This document shows positions 37,304 to 47,345 of a DNA stretch of 64,000 nt, piece by piece. The notes below the pieces were generated by a model. The model had not been told where the DNA came from, searched no databases, and saw only the letters and a list, made by a program, of their open reading frames with translations. A program made the translations under genes and the position numbers. Positions within the stretch are counted from its first letter, which is position 1, and the number at the start of each line of letters is the position of its first letter. This DNA is from Caldicellulosiruptor diazotrophicus (GTDB lineage: Bacteria; Bacillota; Thermoanaerobacteria; Caldicellulosiruptorales; Caldicellulosiruptoraceae): the NCBI RefSeq assembly GCF_017347585.1, contig NZ_AP024480.1:796001-860000 (forward strand), given 5' to 3'.

Positions 37304-37969
37304 ATGATGACCAGACAAGAAATTGCAAAGTTTATTGACCATACTCTTTTGAGGTCTTCTGCAACACCTGCAGATATAAAAAAAATATGTGATGAGGCTC
37401 TGAAATACTCATTTGCCTCTGTTTGTGTGAATCCTTATTATGTAAGATTATGTAAGGAATACTTGAAAGAGTCAAATGTCAAAGTGGCAACTGTGATAGG
37501 TTTTCCACTTGGTGCAAACACTCTCAAAACAAAGGTGTTTGAAGCAAAAGAAGCTTTTGAAAATGGTGCTGATGAGATAGATATGGTTATAAATATTGGA
37601 TCTATGCTAAGTGGTGACACAGATTATGTTTATGAAGAGATAAAAAGTGTTGTTGATGTTGCAAGAGAATATTCAAGTAAAATAGTGAAAGTGATAATAG
37701 AAACATCTGAACTTGACGATGAAAAGAAGATCGAAGCATGCAAAATTGTAGCCGAAGCGGGCGCAGATTTTATAAAAACTTCTACAGGGTTTTCTAAAAG
37801 CGGTGCAAAGTATGAGGATATTCTCCTTTTGAGAAAAGTTGTAGGAGACAAGTTGAAAATTAAGGCTTCAGGTGGAATTAGAACGTTTGAGGATGCTCTT
37901 TTGATGATACAAGCAGGCGCAAGCAGGATAGGTACAAGCAGCGGTGTAGCAATTGTTGGTGGGAAATAA
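37304..37969 (+). CDS. deoC: Deoxyribose-phosphate aldolase
   Basis: A 221-residue class I aldolase that cleaves deoxyribose 5-phosphate into glyceraldehyde 3-phosphate and acetaldehyde. The Schiff-base lysine is in ADFIKTSTGF. IDHTLL and KASGGIRTFEDAL are also typical. ATG 37304 lies 4-5 bases after GGAGGGG. An ATG at 37292 would lie before that site. Confidence 0.96.
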   Translation: MMTRQEIAKFIDHTLLRSSATPADIKKICDEALKYSFASVCVNPYYVRLCKEYLKESNVKVATVIGFPLGANTLKTKVFEAKEAFENGADEIDMVINIGSMLSGDTDYVYEEIKSVVDVAREYSSKIVKVIIETSELDDEKKIEACKIVAEAGADFIKTSTGFSKSGAKYEDILLLRKVVGDKLKIKASGGIRTFEDALLMIQAGASRIGTSSGVAIVGGK

Positions 37970-38010
37970 AAATAATCTCAAGTATTTGTTATTGGAGGGA
38001 AGATTTTTAA

Positions 38011-39180
38011 ATGAGAGTTATATTAATTGTTCTTGACAGTGTGGGTGTCGGTGCACTTGACGATGCATATCTTTACGGGGATGAAGGGAGTAATACTCTT
38101 TCAAATACTTCTTATGTAGTTGGAGGCCTTGAACTTAAGAACTTATATAAACTTGGGATAGGAAACATAACAAGTATAAAAGGTACACCGCCAAATCCTA
38201 ATCCTATTGGAGTTTTTGGTAAGAGCAGGGAAATGTCAAAGGGCAAGGACACTATAACCGGCCACTGGGAGATAGCTGGTGTTGTGTTAGAGGAACCTTT
38301 CAAGACATTTCCAAATGGTTTTCCTGAAGATTTGATTCGTGAATTTGAAAAAAAGATTGGGAGAAAAGTTCTTGGCAACAAAGTTGCATCTGGTACAGAA
38401 ATAATAAAAGAGCTGGGAGAAGAGCATATAAAAACTGGCTATCCAATTGTTTATACTTCTGCTGACTCTGTATTTCAAATAGCTGCTCACGAAGAAATAA
38501 TTCCTCTTGAGGAGTTATATAGAATATGCCAGATAGCAAGGCAGCTTCTTGTTGGAAAATATCTTGTTGCCAGGGTAATTGCAAGGCCATTTGTGGGAAA
38601 AGATAAAAACAGTTTTGTAAGAACTTATAACAGAAGAGATTTTGCAGTTGAGCCTCCTTATAATACTCTACTTGATAATGTTAAAGAAGCAGGTTTTGAA
38701 TGTGTGGGAATAGGTAAGATAGAGGATATTTTTGCTAAAAGAGGATTGACAAAGAGTATTCACACAGAAGGAAACATGGACGGAGTTGACAAGACGTTGA
38801 AAACAATGGATGAAGTTGATAAAGGATTAATTTTTACAAACCTTGTTGACTATGATATGCTGTATGGTCACAGAAATGACCCTTATGGTTATGCAAAGGC
38901 TTTAATAGACTTTGACACAAGGCTTCCCGAAATCATGAAAAAGCTTAAAGAAGATGATATTTTGATAATCACTGCAGACCATGGTTGTGACCCGACAACA
39001 CCTTCAACAGACCATTCGCGTGAATATGTGCCAATTATTGTATATGGTCAGAATGTTAAAAAAGGACATGACCTTGGAACAAGAAAAAGCTTTGCTGATA
39101 TTGGTCAGACAATAGCAGAATATTTGAATATAAAACCTTTAAAGTTTGGAGAGAGTTTTTTAAAAATTATGATAAAATAG
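38011..39180 (+). CDS. deoB: Phosphopentomutase
   Basis: A 389-residue alkaline-phosphatase-superfamily enzyme that moves phosphate from C1 to C5 of (deoxy)ribose. Metal-site motifs are [18 protein letters not shown] and [20 protein letters not shown]. It links the nucleoside phosphorylases to DeoC. The deoB-punA pair here follows xerD by 11 kb, whereas in Bacillus the genes are nearly adjacent. Confidence 0.96.
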   Translation: MRVILIVLDSVGVGALDDAYLYGDEGSNTLSNTSYVVGGLELKNLYKLGIGNITSIKGTPPNPNPIGVFGKSREMSKGKDTITGHWEIAGVVLEEPFKTFPNGFPEDLIREFEKKIGRKVLGNKVASGTEIIKELGEEHIKTGYPIVYTSADSVFQIAAHEEIIPLEELYRICQIARQLLVGKYLVARVIARPFVGKDKNSFVRTYNRRDFAVEPPYNTLLDNVKEAGFECVGIGKIEDIFAKRGLTKSIHTEGNMDGVDKTLKTMDEVDKGLIFTNLVDYDMLYGHRNDPYGYAKALIDFDTRLPEIMKKLKEDDILIITADHGCDPTTPSTDHSREYVPIIVYGQNVKKGHDLGTRKSFADIGQTIAEYLNIKPLKFGESFLKIMIK

Positions 39181-39197
39181 CTATTGAGGTGATTTTT

Positions 39198-40016
39198 ATG
39201 TCGTATTATGAGAAAGTAAAAGAAGCATCAGAGTTTATAAAAGGTAAGATTCCAAGTGTGCCAGAGGTTGCTATTATTCTGGGCAGTGGACTTGGCAACT
39301 TTGTTGAGGCAATGGAAGATAGAATTGAGATTAACTATTCAGAGATACCTCATTTTCCTGTGTCTACTGTCAAAGGGCACAAAGGCAACTTGGTTTTTGG
39401 AATAGTAAAAGGAAGAAAGGTTTTAGCATTCCAGGGAAGATTTCATCTTTATGAAGGGTATAAGGCTCAAGAGGTTGTAATTGGTGTGAGGGCAGCTGGA
39501 CTTTTGGGTGTGAAAAACCTAATTGTTACAAACGCGGCAGGGGGAATTTCACCTCTGCTTTCTCCTGGAGACTTGATGGTGATAAAAGACCATATAAATC
39601 TTTCAGGTGAAAATCCGGCAATTGGACCTGAAGCAGAGAGATTTGGTGAAAGATTTTTTGATATGACATATGCATATGACAGAGAAATGATTGAAAAAGC
39701 AAAAGATGTCTACAAAAAAAATAGAGTTGATTATAAAGAAGGTGTATATGCATTTTTAAAAGGTCCTTCGTATGAAACGCCTTCGGAGATAAAGATGCTA
39801 AAAATTATTGGTGCAGATGCTGTTGGTATGTCAACAGTTTTGGAAGTTATTGCAGCACGACAAATGAACATGAGAGTATTTGGAGTTTCATGTATAACAA
39901 ACATGGCAGCAGGGATTCTTGAAAAAAAACTTTCACATCAAGAGGTCATAGAAGTTACAAAGTTAGTTGAGGAAAAGTTTATAAAAATAATTAGGGATTT
40001 GATAGAGATTATTTAA
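39198..40016 (+). CDS. punA: Purine-nucleoside phosphorylase
   Basis: A 272-residue trimeric-type PNP: ILGSGLGNFVE, VSTVKGHKGNLV, GRFHLYEGY, TNAAGGI, and the purine-site AVGMSTVLEVIAAR. The downstream CITNMAAG is also conserved. It phosphorolyses inosine and guanosine. ATG 39198 lies 7 bases after GAGGTG. It is the last gene of the salvage operon and is followed by a very strong terminator. Confidence 0.95.
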   Translation: MSYYEKVKEASEFIKGKIPSVPEVAIILGSGLGNFVEAMEDRIEINYSEIPHFPVSTVKGHKGNLVFGIVKGRKVLAFQGRFHLYEGYKAQEVVIGVRAAGLLGVKNLIVTNAAGGISPLLSPGDLMVIKDHINLSGENPAIGPEAERFGERFFDMTYAYDREMIEKAKDVYKKNRVDYKEGVYAFLKGPSYETPSEIKMLKIIGADAVGMSTVLEVIAARQMNMRVFGVSCITNMAAGILEKKLSHQEVIEVTKLVEEKFIKIIRDLIEII

Positions 40017-40036
40017 ATAAAGAAAGGTAAATACTT

Positions 40037-40079
40037 AAAAATCCTACACTGCAAAGTTTTTGTGCAGTGTAGGATTTTT
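40037..40079 (+). terminator. Strong rho-independent terminator
   Basis: A 17-bp perfect stem (40037-40053 with 40063-40079) including an A5/T5 end. It closes the nucleoside operon and isolates the chemotaxis genes. Confidence 0.95.
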
Positions 40080-40153
40080 GTTTATTATACAGAAAATTCG
40101 GGTAAAAATAAATTTGGAATATTATTTTTCCTGCGGGGAGGGAAAATTGCTGT

Positions 40154-40507
40154 ATGAAAAAAGTTTTAATAGTAGACGATGCAGCATTTGTAAGGTATTC
40201 TCTAAGACAGACATTAGAAAAATATGGGTTTGAAGTTGTGGGTGAAGCATGTGATGGGAAAAGCTGCATAAAACTTTTTCAGCAACTCCATCCAGATATT
40301 GTAACTCTTGATATTACAATGCCTGAGATGAACGGTATAGAGGTTTTGAAAAAGATTATGGAGATTGACAAGAATGCAAAAGTTGTCATGATAACTGCTT
40401 TAGGACAAGAAGAAAAAGTAAAAGAGGCAGTATTAAATGGAGCAAAAGGGTTTATAGTAAAGCCATACAAAGAAGAACATTTGGTTAAGGTCTTGGCCTC
40501 TTTATAA
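40154..40507 (+). CDS. cheY: Chemotaxis response regulator CheY
   Basis: A 117-residue single receiver domain. Acidic pocket VDDAAFVRY, phospho-acceptor Asp53 in TLDITMPEMNG, Thr in ITALG and Lys in VKPYKEEH. Having no output domain and sitting directly before cheA, it is the switch-binding regulator. GGGGAGGG lies about 10 bases before the ATG. Confidence 0.93.
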   Translation: MKKVLIVDDAAFVRYSLRQTLEKYGFEVVGEACDGKSCIKLFQQLHPDIVTLDITMPEMNGIEVLKKIMEIDKNAKVVMITALGQEEKVKEAVLNGAKGFIVKPYKEEHLVKVLASL

Positions 40508-40527
40508 AAGGATGAGAAGGTGAGACT

Positions 40528-42429
40528 GTGAATGAAGTACAAAAAGACCCCATGTTTGAGGTATTTATGAGCGAAGCAAAAGAGATAGTAAATTCACTTG
40601 AGAGGATTTTTATCGAACTCAAAGAAGGAAACAGAAACTTTGATGTAGCAGTAACAGAAGCTCTAAGATTTTTCCATACATTAAAAGGTTCCTCAGCGAT
40701 GATGGGGTTTGACAACATATCTAAGGTTTGTCACAGAGTTGAAGACATCTTTGTTTGTATGAGAGATGAAGGTAAACTACCAATAAACCTTGATAATTTT
40801 ATTTTAGACATGTTGAAGTTAGTGGATTTTTTAACCATTCAGATAAATCGTATAGAAAACTTGCAGCAGCCTCAAGATGCAGAAAATATCGAAGAGGTTT
40901 TAGAAAAGATTGAAATGAGTTTAGCAGAAAATGGTAAGGCGCAAACCGAAAGCGAGAAAAGATATCACATAAGGTTGCTTTTTGAAGAAGGCTGGGAAAT
41001 GGAGAATTTGAGGGCCTTTCTAATTGTCCAAAATTTGAAACAGTATGTCAAGGTATTAGAATACCTGCCTTCTGATATTGAGGTTAATATGGCATCTTCA
41101 GAAAAAATCAAAAAAGATGGTTTTTTTATTTCAATTGAAACTTTACTTAAAAAGGAAGATATAGTTAAACTTTTTGAAAACTTTGCATGGGTAAAAGATA
41201 TTAAAATTGAAGAAGTATCAGAAAAAGCTTCTTTAACAAAAGAGATAAGTTCATGGCAGAATGCTGTACAATCTACTCATAAACTGATAAATGTTAATAT
41301 TGAAAAAGTTGATAAGCTAATAGACCTCATTGGCGAAGTGGTAATAACCTTTTCAATGATTGTACAACACCAAGAAATAAAAACTGATGAGAATAGCAGT
41401 TTCAAAAATTTAACGCTTCAGATGTCAAAGCTAATAAGAGAACTTCAAGAAGTTGCAATGTCGATGCGTATGCTACCGCTTTCTTCAACATTTCAAAGGC
41501 TAAAAAGGACCGTTATTGAGATGTCTGCAAAACTTCAAAAACCAGTTGATGTTCATATCACCGGTGAGGAAACTGAGCTTGACAAAGTTTTGATAGAACA
41601 CTTAACAGATCCACTGATTCATATAATTAGAAATGCTGTAGATCATGGAATAGAAGACAAAGAAGAAAGATTAAAAAAAGGCAAAAATATAACTGGTAAT
41701 GTATATATAAGTGCTAAAAATAGCGGGTCTGAAGTGGTTATTAGCATTGAGGATGATGGTAGAGGTCTTAATAAAGAGAAAATATTACAAAGAGCTTTAG
41801 AAAGAGGTATTATAAACTCACCTGATGATATTGGAGAAGATGAGATTTTTGAATTAATATTTCAGCCAGGATTTTCTACAAAAGAAGAAGCTACAGAATA
41901 TTCAGGAAGAGGTGTGGGTCTTGACATTGTTAAAAATAGCATTCAAAAAATTGGGGGAAGAATTTTTGTTGAGTCTGAAAAGGACAGAGGTACAAGATTT
42001 ACAATTAGAATCCCTCTCACTTTAGCAATAATTGATGGAATGTTAATTGATGTTGACGGCAATGTTTTTGTTGTACCATTGAGCTCAATAGTAGAGACAT
42101 TTAAACTTGAAAAGCAGCAGATAGTATTGGAAAACGAAGTTCCGTTTGTGTACAGAAGAGGCACATGTTTTAGTGTAATTGATTTGAACAAGATTTTTTA
42201 TGGAAATGATATACGTAATAAAGAAAAAACATATTATTTAGGAATACTTATTACGAATGGTGAAAAAAATGGTATTTTGCTTGTTGACAATATGATTTCG
42301 CAACAGCAGATAGTTATAAAAACTCTGCCTGCTATTTTAAAGCAGGTAAGAGGCATTTCAGGATGTACACTCCTTGGAAGTGGGAATATAGCATTTATTT
42401 TGGATATTGATGCTTTACTTGAAAGGTAG
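40528..42429 (+). CDS. cheA: Chemotaxis histidine kinase CheA
   Basis: A 633-residue kinase: Hpt domain with His50 (FFHTLKGSS), a middle segment of about 150-235, dimerisation helices (about 250-320), ATPase (NAVDHGIEDKEER, DDGRGL, GRGVGLDIV) and a C-terminal CheW-like domain from about 500. GTG start after GAGAAGGTGAG. It phosphorylates the adjacent CheY. No cheB or cheR gene lies in this operon. Confidence 0.96.
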   Translation: MNEVQKDPMFEVFMSEAKEIVNSLERIFIELKEGNRNFDVAVTEALRFFHTLKGSSAMMGFDNISKVCHRVEDIFVCMRDEGKLPINLDNFILDMLKLVDFLTIQINRIENLQQPQDAENIEEVLEKIEMSLAENGKAQTESEKRYHIRLLFEEGWEMENLRAFLIVQNLKQYVKVLEYLPSDIEVNMASSEKIKKDGFFISIETLLKKEDIVKLFENFAWVKDIKIEEVSEKASLTKEISSWQNAVQSTHKLINVNIEKVDKLIDLIGEVVITFSMIVQHQEIKTDENSSFKNLTLQMSKLIRELQEVAMSMRMLPLSSTFQRLKRTVIEMSAKLQKPVDVHITGEETELDKVLIEHLTDPLIHIIRNAVDHGIEDKEERLKKGKNITGNVYISAKNSGSEVVISIEDDGRGLNKEKILQRALERGIINSPDDIGEDEIFELIFQPGFSTKEEATEYSGRGVGLDIVKNSIQKIGGRIFVESEKDRGTRFTIRIPLTLAIIDGMLIDVDGNVFVVPLSSIVETFKLEKQQIVLENEVPFVYRRGTCFSVIDLNKIFYGNDIRNKEKTYYLGILITNGEKNGILLVDNMISQQQIVIKTLPAILKQVRGISGCTLLGSGNIAFILDIDALLER

Positions 42430-42438
42430 GTGAGAAAA

Positions 42439-42921
42439 ATGCAAGAAGAATTGTTAAGTAATAAAGTAGCTGAGTTTGAAGAAACTATGAAAGATATGTA
42501 TCTTATATTCAAAGTAGATGACCAGTTATATGGGATAGAGATTAAGTATGTCATAGAGATTATAGGACTTTTACCCATAACCTATGTGCCAAATCAAGAG
42601 GAATATGTCAAAGGAATAATTAATTTGAGGGGGAAAATCATTCCTGTGATAGACGCAAGAATGAGACTTTCCAAACCACAAAAAGAATATAACGAAAGGA
42701 CCTGTGTAATTGTTATAAGTATAGATGATTTTTTAGCTGGTATTATTGTTGACCATGTGAGCGAGGTTGCTGTGATAAATAAGGACCAAATTAGTCCTTT
42801 GCCACCCACATATGAGAAAATAGACGAAAGGTTTTTTAGAGGTGTTGCAAACTTAAACGAAAGACTTGTGTTGATAATTGATTGTGAAACTTTTGTTAAG
42901 CCAGATAGGATAAATCTTTAA
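42439..42921 (+). CDS. cheW: Chemotaxis adaptor CheW
   Basis: A 160-residue SH3-like coupling protein that joins CheA to receptors. Motifs include [27 protein letters not shown] and [17 protein letters not shown] 42439 is chosen because AGGTGAG ends 3-4 bases before it. The GTG at 42430 is inside that site. It lies directly behind cheA. Confidence 0.93.
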   Translation: MQEELLSNKVAEFEETMKDMYLIFKVDDQLYGIEIKYVIEIIGLLPITYVPNQEEYVKGIINLRGKIIPVIDARMRLSKPQKEYNERTCVIVISIDDFLAGIIVDHVSEVAVINKDQISPLPPTYEKIDERFFRGVANLNERLVLIIDCETFVKPDRINL

Positions 42922-42952
42922 AAAATCTAATATGAAAGGGGATAAATGGTTT

Positions 42953-44503
42953 ATGAGGTTATTTAGAAATCTTAAGATTTCTACAAAGATTTTAGCGGGG
43001 TTTGGAATAGTTTTAATTTTGATACTTTTAATGGGTACAATTGCTGTTACAAATATCAACAGAATAAACAATGCATATAAAAAGGTTTATCAAGCTAATG
43101 TGAAAGCATTTATTGCAATTGGCAATGTGCTTGAAGGTTTTGAACGACAGCGTGTAAACTATAGAAGTATTTTACTTGCGAGAAATTCTACAGAGATGAA
43201 TACGTATCTTCAAAAAACTAATGAGATAAGTAATTTTTATAAAACAAATCTTGAAGAATTTTCAAGATTGATAAATGAAGAGGACATAAAAAAAGAATAT
43301 CAAAAGTTGATTTCTTTATTTGGTGAATACGAGAGTCTAACAAATCAGATAGTTGAACTTGCAAAAAGTGATAAAAAAGCAGCAATTGACCTTTTGTTCA
43401 AGCCAAGTTCAGCCCAGCTTGTGACTGAAGTTCAAAACTCAATTAATACCCTCTATGATCTTGAAAAAAAATACATCGAAGAGTCAAACCTTCAAAATGA
43501 TGCCCTTGCAAGAAGTACAGTAACATCAATGATAATAATAATTATTCTATGCATAGCAATATCTCTCTTTTTAGGACTGATTATTTCTTCAGCTATCAGC
43601 AGACCACTTTCTAAAATGGTTTTTGCTGCCCAGAAAATTGCAGATGGAGATTTAACAGTTGATATAAGTGTTGATTCAAAAGATGAGGTTGGGATTTTGT
43701 CAGAAGCTTTTTCTAAGATGGTAGAATCATTATCTCAGCTTATCTTTTCAGTAAAATCATCTGCAGAACAGGTTGCACTTGGTGCAAAACAGCTTGCGGA
43801 TGCAAGTCAAAGTCTTGCTCAGGGTGCAACTGACCAGGCAAGCTCTATCGAGGAGCTAAATGCTTCAATAGAAGAGGTATCTGCTCAAACAAAACAGAAT
43901 AGCAAAAACGTAGAAGAAGCAACTAATTTTGCTAACCAGATTAGGGATGATGCAAAAATAGGTATGCAGCAAATGGAAGAAATGATGAAGGCTATGGAAG
44001 AAATTAATACTGCTTCGTCCAATATATCAAAAATAATTAAGACAATAGATGAAATTGCTTTTCAGACAAATATATTAGCGCTCAACGCTGCGGTTGAAGC
44101 AGCAAGGGCAGGAACCTATGGAAAAGGTTTCGCTGTTGTAGCCGAAGAGGTAAGAAATTTGGCAACAAGGAGCGCAAATGCAGCAAAAGAGACAAGTAGT
44201 CTTATTGAATCTACCATCAAAAAGATTGAAGTAGGAGATAGCATTGCAAAACAGACATATACCTCGTTAGATAGGATTACAAAGAACATCGATAAAATGG
44301 CCATGATTATGAATGATATAATGTATTCTTCAAAAGAACAATCTGAAGCAATAGCTCAGATTACAGAGGGAATAAACCAAGTTGCCAATGTGGTACAGAG
44401 TAATTCAGCAAACTCTCAAGAGACAGCTGCAGCTTCAGAAGAACTTTTTAGCCAGGCAGATGTTCTTAAAAACCTTGTTGAAAAATTTAAGACAAAAAAC
44501 TAA
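42953..44503 (+). CDS. Methyl-accepting chemotaxis protein
   Basis: A 516-residue receptor: helix (about 12-32), four-helix-bundle-type outer sensor (about 35-185), second helix (about 190-212), HAMP domain (about 213-265) and signalling domain with the conserved hairpin tip [21 protein letters not shown]. The ligand is unknown. AAAGGGGA lies about 10 bases before ATG 42953. It is co-transcribed with cheYAW. Confidence 0.93.
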   Translation: MRLFRNLKISTKILAGFGIVLILILLMGTIAVTNINRINNAYKKVYQANVKAFIAIGNVLEGFERQRVNYRSILLARNSTEMNTYLQKTNEISNFYKTNLEEFSRLINEEDIKKEYQKLISLFGEYESLTNQIVELAKSDKKAAIDLLFKPSSAQLVTEVQNSINTLYDLEKKYIEESNLQNDALARSTVTSMIIIIILCIAISLFLGLIISSAISRPLSKMVFAAQKIADGDLTVDISVDSKDEVGILSEAFSKMVESLSQLIFSVKSSAEQVALGAKQLADASQSLAQGATDQASSIEELNASIEEVSAQTKQNSKNVEEATNFANQIRDDAKIGMQQMEEMMKAMEEINTASSNISKIIKTIDEIAFQTNILALNAAVEAARAGTYGKGFAVVAEEVRNLATRSANAAKETSSLIESTIKKIEVGDSIAKQTYTSLDRITKNIDKMAMIMNDIMYSSKEQSEAIAQITEGINQVANVVQSNSANSQETAAASEELFSQADVLKNLVEKFKTKN

Positions 44504-44523
44504 TAATATTGTGTAAGGTTAAT

Positions 44524-44556
44524 CGGGGCTGGGGGAACCAGCTCCCTTTATTTTTG
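44524..44556 (+). terminator. Rho-independent terminator
   Basis: An 8-bp stem (44525-44532 with 44538-44545, one G-U) and a T-rich tail, after the chemoreceptor gene. Confidence 0.8.
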
Positions 44557-44644
44557 TATCGATACAATTTTGGCTTAAAAATTTGATTTTTAGAATTTTT
44601 TGTGTAGAATTAGCTGAAGAAAATATTTTTGCAGAGGTGGTTTT

Positions 44645-45199
44645 ATGAAAAACGGAGTGAGGTTTTGGGTATTTTCTGGGGTAATAATTGCTCTTGTTTT
44701 TGTTTTAACATTTACAATCCGAATACCACTTATGACAGGATATTTTAACATTGGCGACATTGTAATAATACTTTCTTCTATTTTATTTGGAAAAAGTATA
44801 GGGTTTATGGGCGGAAGTTTTGGTTCTGCCCTTGCGGATATTGCTTCTGGTTATACCATTTATGCTCCTTTTACTTTTGTCATCAAGGGACTTGAAGGGT
44901 TTATCTGTGGACTGATTTTCGAAAAATTAAAAGTGAAACAGAAGAAGTGGACACCTTTTATTATTTCGACAATGCTAAGTGGCATTTTTATGGCAATGGG
45001 ATATTTTTTGTCAGAAGCTTTTGTGTTAAAATATCTTTCATCAGCATTAAATATTAATAGAAGTTTACAATTTGGACTTAAAGTAGCTCTTGCGAATTTG
45101 CCTTTTAATTTGCTACAGGGTGTTTTATCTGCAATAATTTCCATAATATTAGCTGTTCCTCTTTATAATAATAAATTTATTGGGAAGATGAAAACTTGA
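44645..45199 (+). CDS. ECF transporter S component
   Basis: A 184-residue membrane protein with five to six helices. The N-terminal pattern IRIPLMTGYFNIGDIVIILS followed by GKSIGFMGGSFGSALADI is typical of the substrate-binding subunit of energy-coupling-factor vitamin importers (PF12822). The substrate is not readable. HMP/thiamine, pyridoxine or similar compounds are possible. Energising ATPases must be encoded elsewhere. AGAGGTGG precedes the ATG. It overlaps the next gene by four bases. Confidence 0.8.
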   Translation: MKNGVRFWVFSGVIIALVFVLTFTIRIPLMTGYFNIGDIVIILSSILFGKSIGFMGGSFGSALADIASGYTIYAPFTFVIKGLEGFICGLIFEKLKVKQKKWTPFIISTMLSGIFMAMGYFLSEAFVLKYLSSALNINRSLQFGLKVALANLPFNLLQGVLSAIISIILAVPLYNNKFIGKMKT

Positions 45200-45948
45200 G
45201 ATACTTAAAATTTCCATATATACCAGAACATAAAGTTACGCACGTTTTGCTTGATAAAAGAGCGTATAATAAGTTTATCTATGCGTTGGAAGATTTGGGT
45301 GTAAAAATAGTGATTTGTGAAAGCTGTGATGACCTTTATCCTGCAATATCTTCTCACCCTGACATATTTTATTTTCATTATGAAGGAAATTTAATCTTTG
45401 CCGCTCCCAATTCGCCGAGAAAAACCACAGATGAACTAAGAAAACTTGGGTTTAATATAATATTTGGAGAGAAAGCTGTTTTGGGAAAATATCCTGAGGA
45501 TGTAAGGTACAATATCGCAAAAGTTAGCACAAAAGTCTTTCACAATTTTGAATTTACTGATAGAATAGTAGCAAAAAAAATCGAAGAAGATAACCTTCAA
45601 AGGATTCATATAAAACAAGGGTATACTAAATGTTCAACCTTGATTGTAAATACAAATGCAATTATTACCTCTGATAGAGGGATTTATAAAAAAGCTTTAG
45701 AAAATAGGATAGATTGTTTGCTTATATCTCCCGGTTTTATTAAATTGGAAGGACTTAACTATGGCTTTATTGGTGGATGTGGGGGATTAATTAACAAAAA
45801 TCTTATGGCTTTTAATGGTGATATTTCAATGCATCCAGATTATTTGAGTATAAAGAATTTTCTTAAAAAGTATGATATTGAAATCTTGAGTGTTGCGGGT
45901 TTGCAGCTTTCAGATATAGGTTCTATCATTCCTTTGTGTCAGGAGTAG
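45196..45948 (+). CDS. GME-fold-like protein (resembles DUF6873)
   Basis: A 250-residue soluble protein. Conserved-looking blocks are HYEGNLIFAAPNSP, the central SDRGIYKKAL and the C-terminal GFIGGCGGLI and MAFNGDISMHPD. From memory these fit the DUF6873 family, related to guanidino-group-modifying (arginine deiminase-type) folds. I cannot assign a catalytic triad with confidence, though Cys, His and Asp/Glu candidates exist in these blocks. TTG start overlapping the ECF gene stop, so the two are coupled. Function unknown. Confidence 0.6.
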   Translation: MRYLKFPYIPEHKVTHVLLDKRAYNKFIYALEDLGVKIVICESCDDLYPAISSHPDIFYFHYEGNLIFAAPNSPRKTTDELRKLGFNIIFGEKAVLGKYPEDVRYNIAKVSTKVFHNFEFTDRIVAKKIEEDNLQRIHIKQGYTKCSTLIVNTNAIITSDRGIYKKALENRIDCLLISPGFIKLEGLNYGFIGGCGGLINKNLMAFNGDISMHPDYLSIKNFLKKYDIEILSVAGLQLSDIGSIIPLCQE

Positions 45949-46036
45949 AAAAAAGAGCATATTGAAAAAGATTATTTGAGGGTATATTTATTATTGTGCT
46001 AAAAAGTTAAAGCTTATATTCAGGGATGTGAAGAAA

Positions 46037-46933
46037 ATGCAAATATTGAGTTTGGGAGTGGCAGATGACCCTGTTTTTGTATATGAGAGTTTAAAAAGAC
46101 AGTTGGATAGAAACGAAAATGTAAAAGGACTTTTCATTGAGCCAAATCAATGTGGTAGTATTACGTTTTATGGTATTTTTTTAAGCGACGATGAACTCAA
46201 AAAAAATTTCGATTTAAATGCTTATGAGAGAGTAAAATATTTTATTGCTGATGCTATAGCAAATGTAATTATTGAGTACACCAGAGAAAAGTTTCTTTTT
46301 AAACTTATAAAGCAAGATTATTATTTTTTAGACGAAATAGAAGCGAAAAAAATATTTCAAGAAAGTCAAAAAAGATTAAATGAACTGACACATTCACAGA
46401 GTTTTTCAAAGGTAAAGTTTGAAATAATAAAGAAGGTTCTTGACTATTTAGACTCTAATTTTGAATTTAATTTTGAAGGTTTCTTGACCTTCAGATTAAA
46501 AGAATATATAAAGACAATTCAAAGTATTGTGGAAGATGTTACAAATAAATATCTGCTGGAAAGGGAATATTTTCAATTTATAAATCTTTTGAGATATTTT
46601 ACCGACGTTCAAGAATCGAAAATAGAGTATGTAGATGTCATTCCGACTACTAAAATGTATTTGATTATTGACAAGGAAGGAAATGAGATAAAAGACGAGT
46701 TTTATGATATTTTATCAAGAAATTTCAAATTAAATCTTTCAAAAGAAGATATACTTCTAAGTAGACTAATTTCGCTCTCCCCTCAAAATATTGTTTTTCA
46801 CAATCACCATGATGTAACTATTCCATCTGATGTACTTGAGATTCTTTCTCTTGTATTTGATAAGAAACTTCAATTTTGCTCTTCTTGTAAGAAAAAATAT
46901 GTAGATAGTTTTTCGTCTAAAAGTGAGGATTAG
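46037..46933 (+). CDS. ytxC: Putative sporulation protein YtxC
   Basis: A 298-residue protein of the YtxC family. The central helical block FNFEGFLTFRLKEYIK and the following YFQFINLLRYFTDVQ are the family signature. The N-terminal half is a divergent alpha/beta region and the end has a CSSC pair. YtxC is conserved in endospore formers, but its role is unknown. ATG 46037 follows AGGGATG. GTG 46028 is an alternative. A terminator overlaps the end of the gene. Confidence 0.8.
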   Translation: MQILSLGVADDPVFVYESLKRQLDRNENVKGLFIEPNQCGSITFYGIFLSDDELKKNFDLNAYERVKYFIADAIANVIIEYTREKFLFKLIKQDYYFLDEIEAKKIFQESQKRLNELTHSQSFSKVKFEIIKKVLDYLDSNFEFNFEGFLTFRLKEYIKTIQSIVEDVTNKYLLEREYFQFINLLRYFTDVQESKIEYVDVIPTTKMYLIIDKEGNEIKDEFYDILSRNFKLNLSKEDILLSRLISLSPQNIVFHNHHDVTIPSDVLEILSLVFDKKLQFCSSCKKKYVDSFSSKSED

Positions 46934-46950
46934 TTCCTCACTTTTGTTTT
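46919..46950 (+). terminator. Rho-independent terminator
   Basis: A perfect 11-bp stem (46919-46929 with 46935-46945) and TTTT-rich tail. The left arm overlaps the end of ytxC. Confidence 0.9.
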
Positions 46951-46956
46951 CTCATG

Positions 46957-46985
46957 TTTACTTCAATTATTTAAAGTGATATAAT
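46957..46985 (+). promoter_or_regulatory. SigA promoter
   Basis: TTTACT at 46957-46962, a 17-base spacer and a perfect TATAAT at 46980-46985. It serves the yerC-like gene and the methyltransferase gene. Confidence 0.75.
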
Positions 46986-47033
46986 CTTAAAGAGGAATGG
47001 TACAAGTGTAGTTACAAAGAGGTGTAAAAGCGC

Positions 47034-47345
47034 ATGAATGAAAAACTAAAGAGTGAGATGACAGATCATCTTTTTGAAGCAATACTTGAACTGAGGACAA
47101 TAGAGGAATGTTATAATTTTTTTGAAGATTTGTGTACGGTAAAGGAGATTCAGGAGCTTTCTCAAAGATTTGAGGTTGCAAAACTTCTATTTGAGGGTAC
47201 AAAGTATAGTGACATTACAAAAAGAACAGGTGCATCTCCTGCTACAATTAGCAGAGTAAACAGGTGTCTAAACTATGGAGCTGACGGCTACAGAACTGTG
47301 CTTATCAGACTTAAACAAAAATCAGGATTGGATGATGAAAAGTGA
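47034..47345 (+). CDS. YerC/YecD family TrpR-related protein
   Basis: A 103-residue all-helical protein with a TrpR-like helix-turn-helix (IQELSQRFEVAKLL and TKRTGASPATISRVNRCL). Members are small DNA-binding regulators of mostly unknown target. AGAGGTG lies before the ATG. It overlaps the next gene by four bases, so it may regulate its own operon. Confidence 0.85.
   Translation: MNEKLKSEMTDHLFEAILELRTIEECYNFFEDLCTVKEIQELSQRFEVAKLLFEGTKYSDITKRTGASPATISRVNRCLNYGADGYRTVLIRLKQKSGLDDEK

Noticed and set aside
44557-44644. Possible vitamin riboswitch ahead of the ECF component
   Set aside because: I looked for TPP-type conserved segments and saw none. The only structure is the terminator of the preceding gene.
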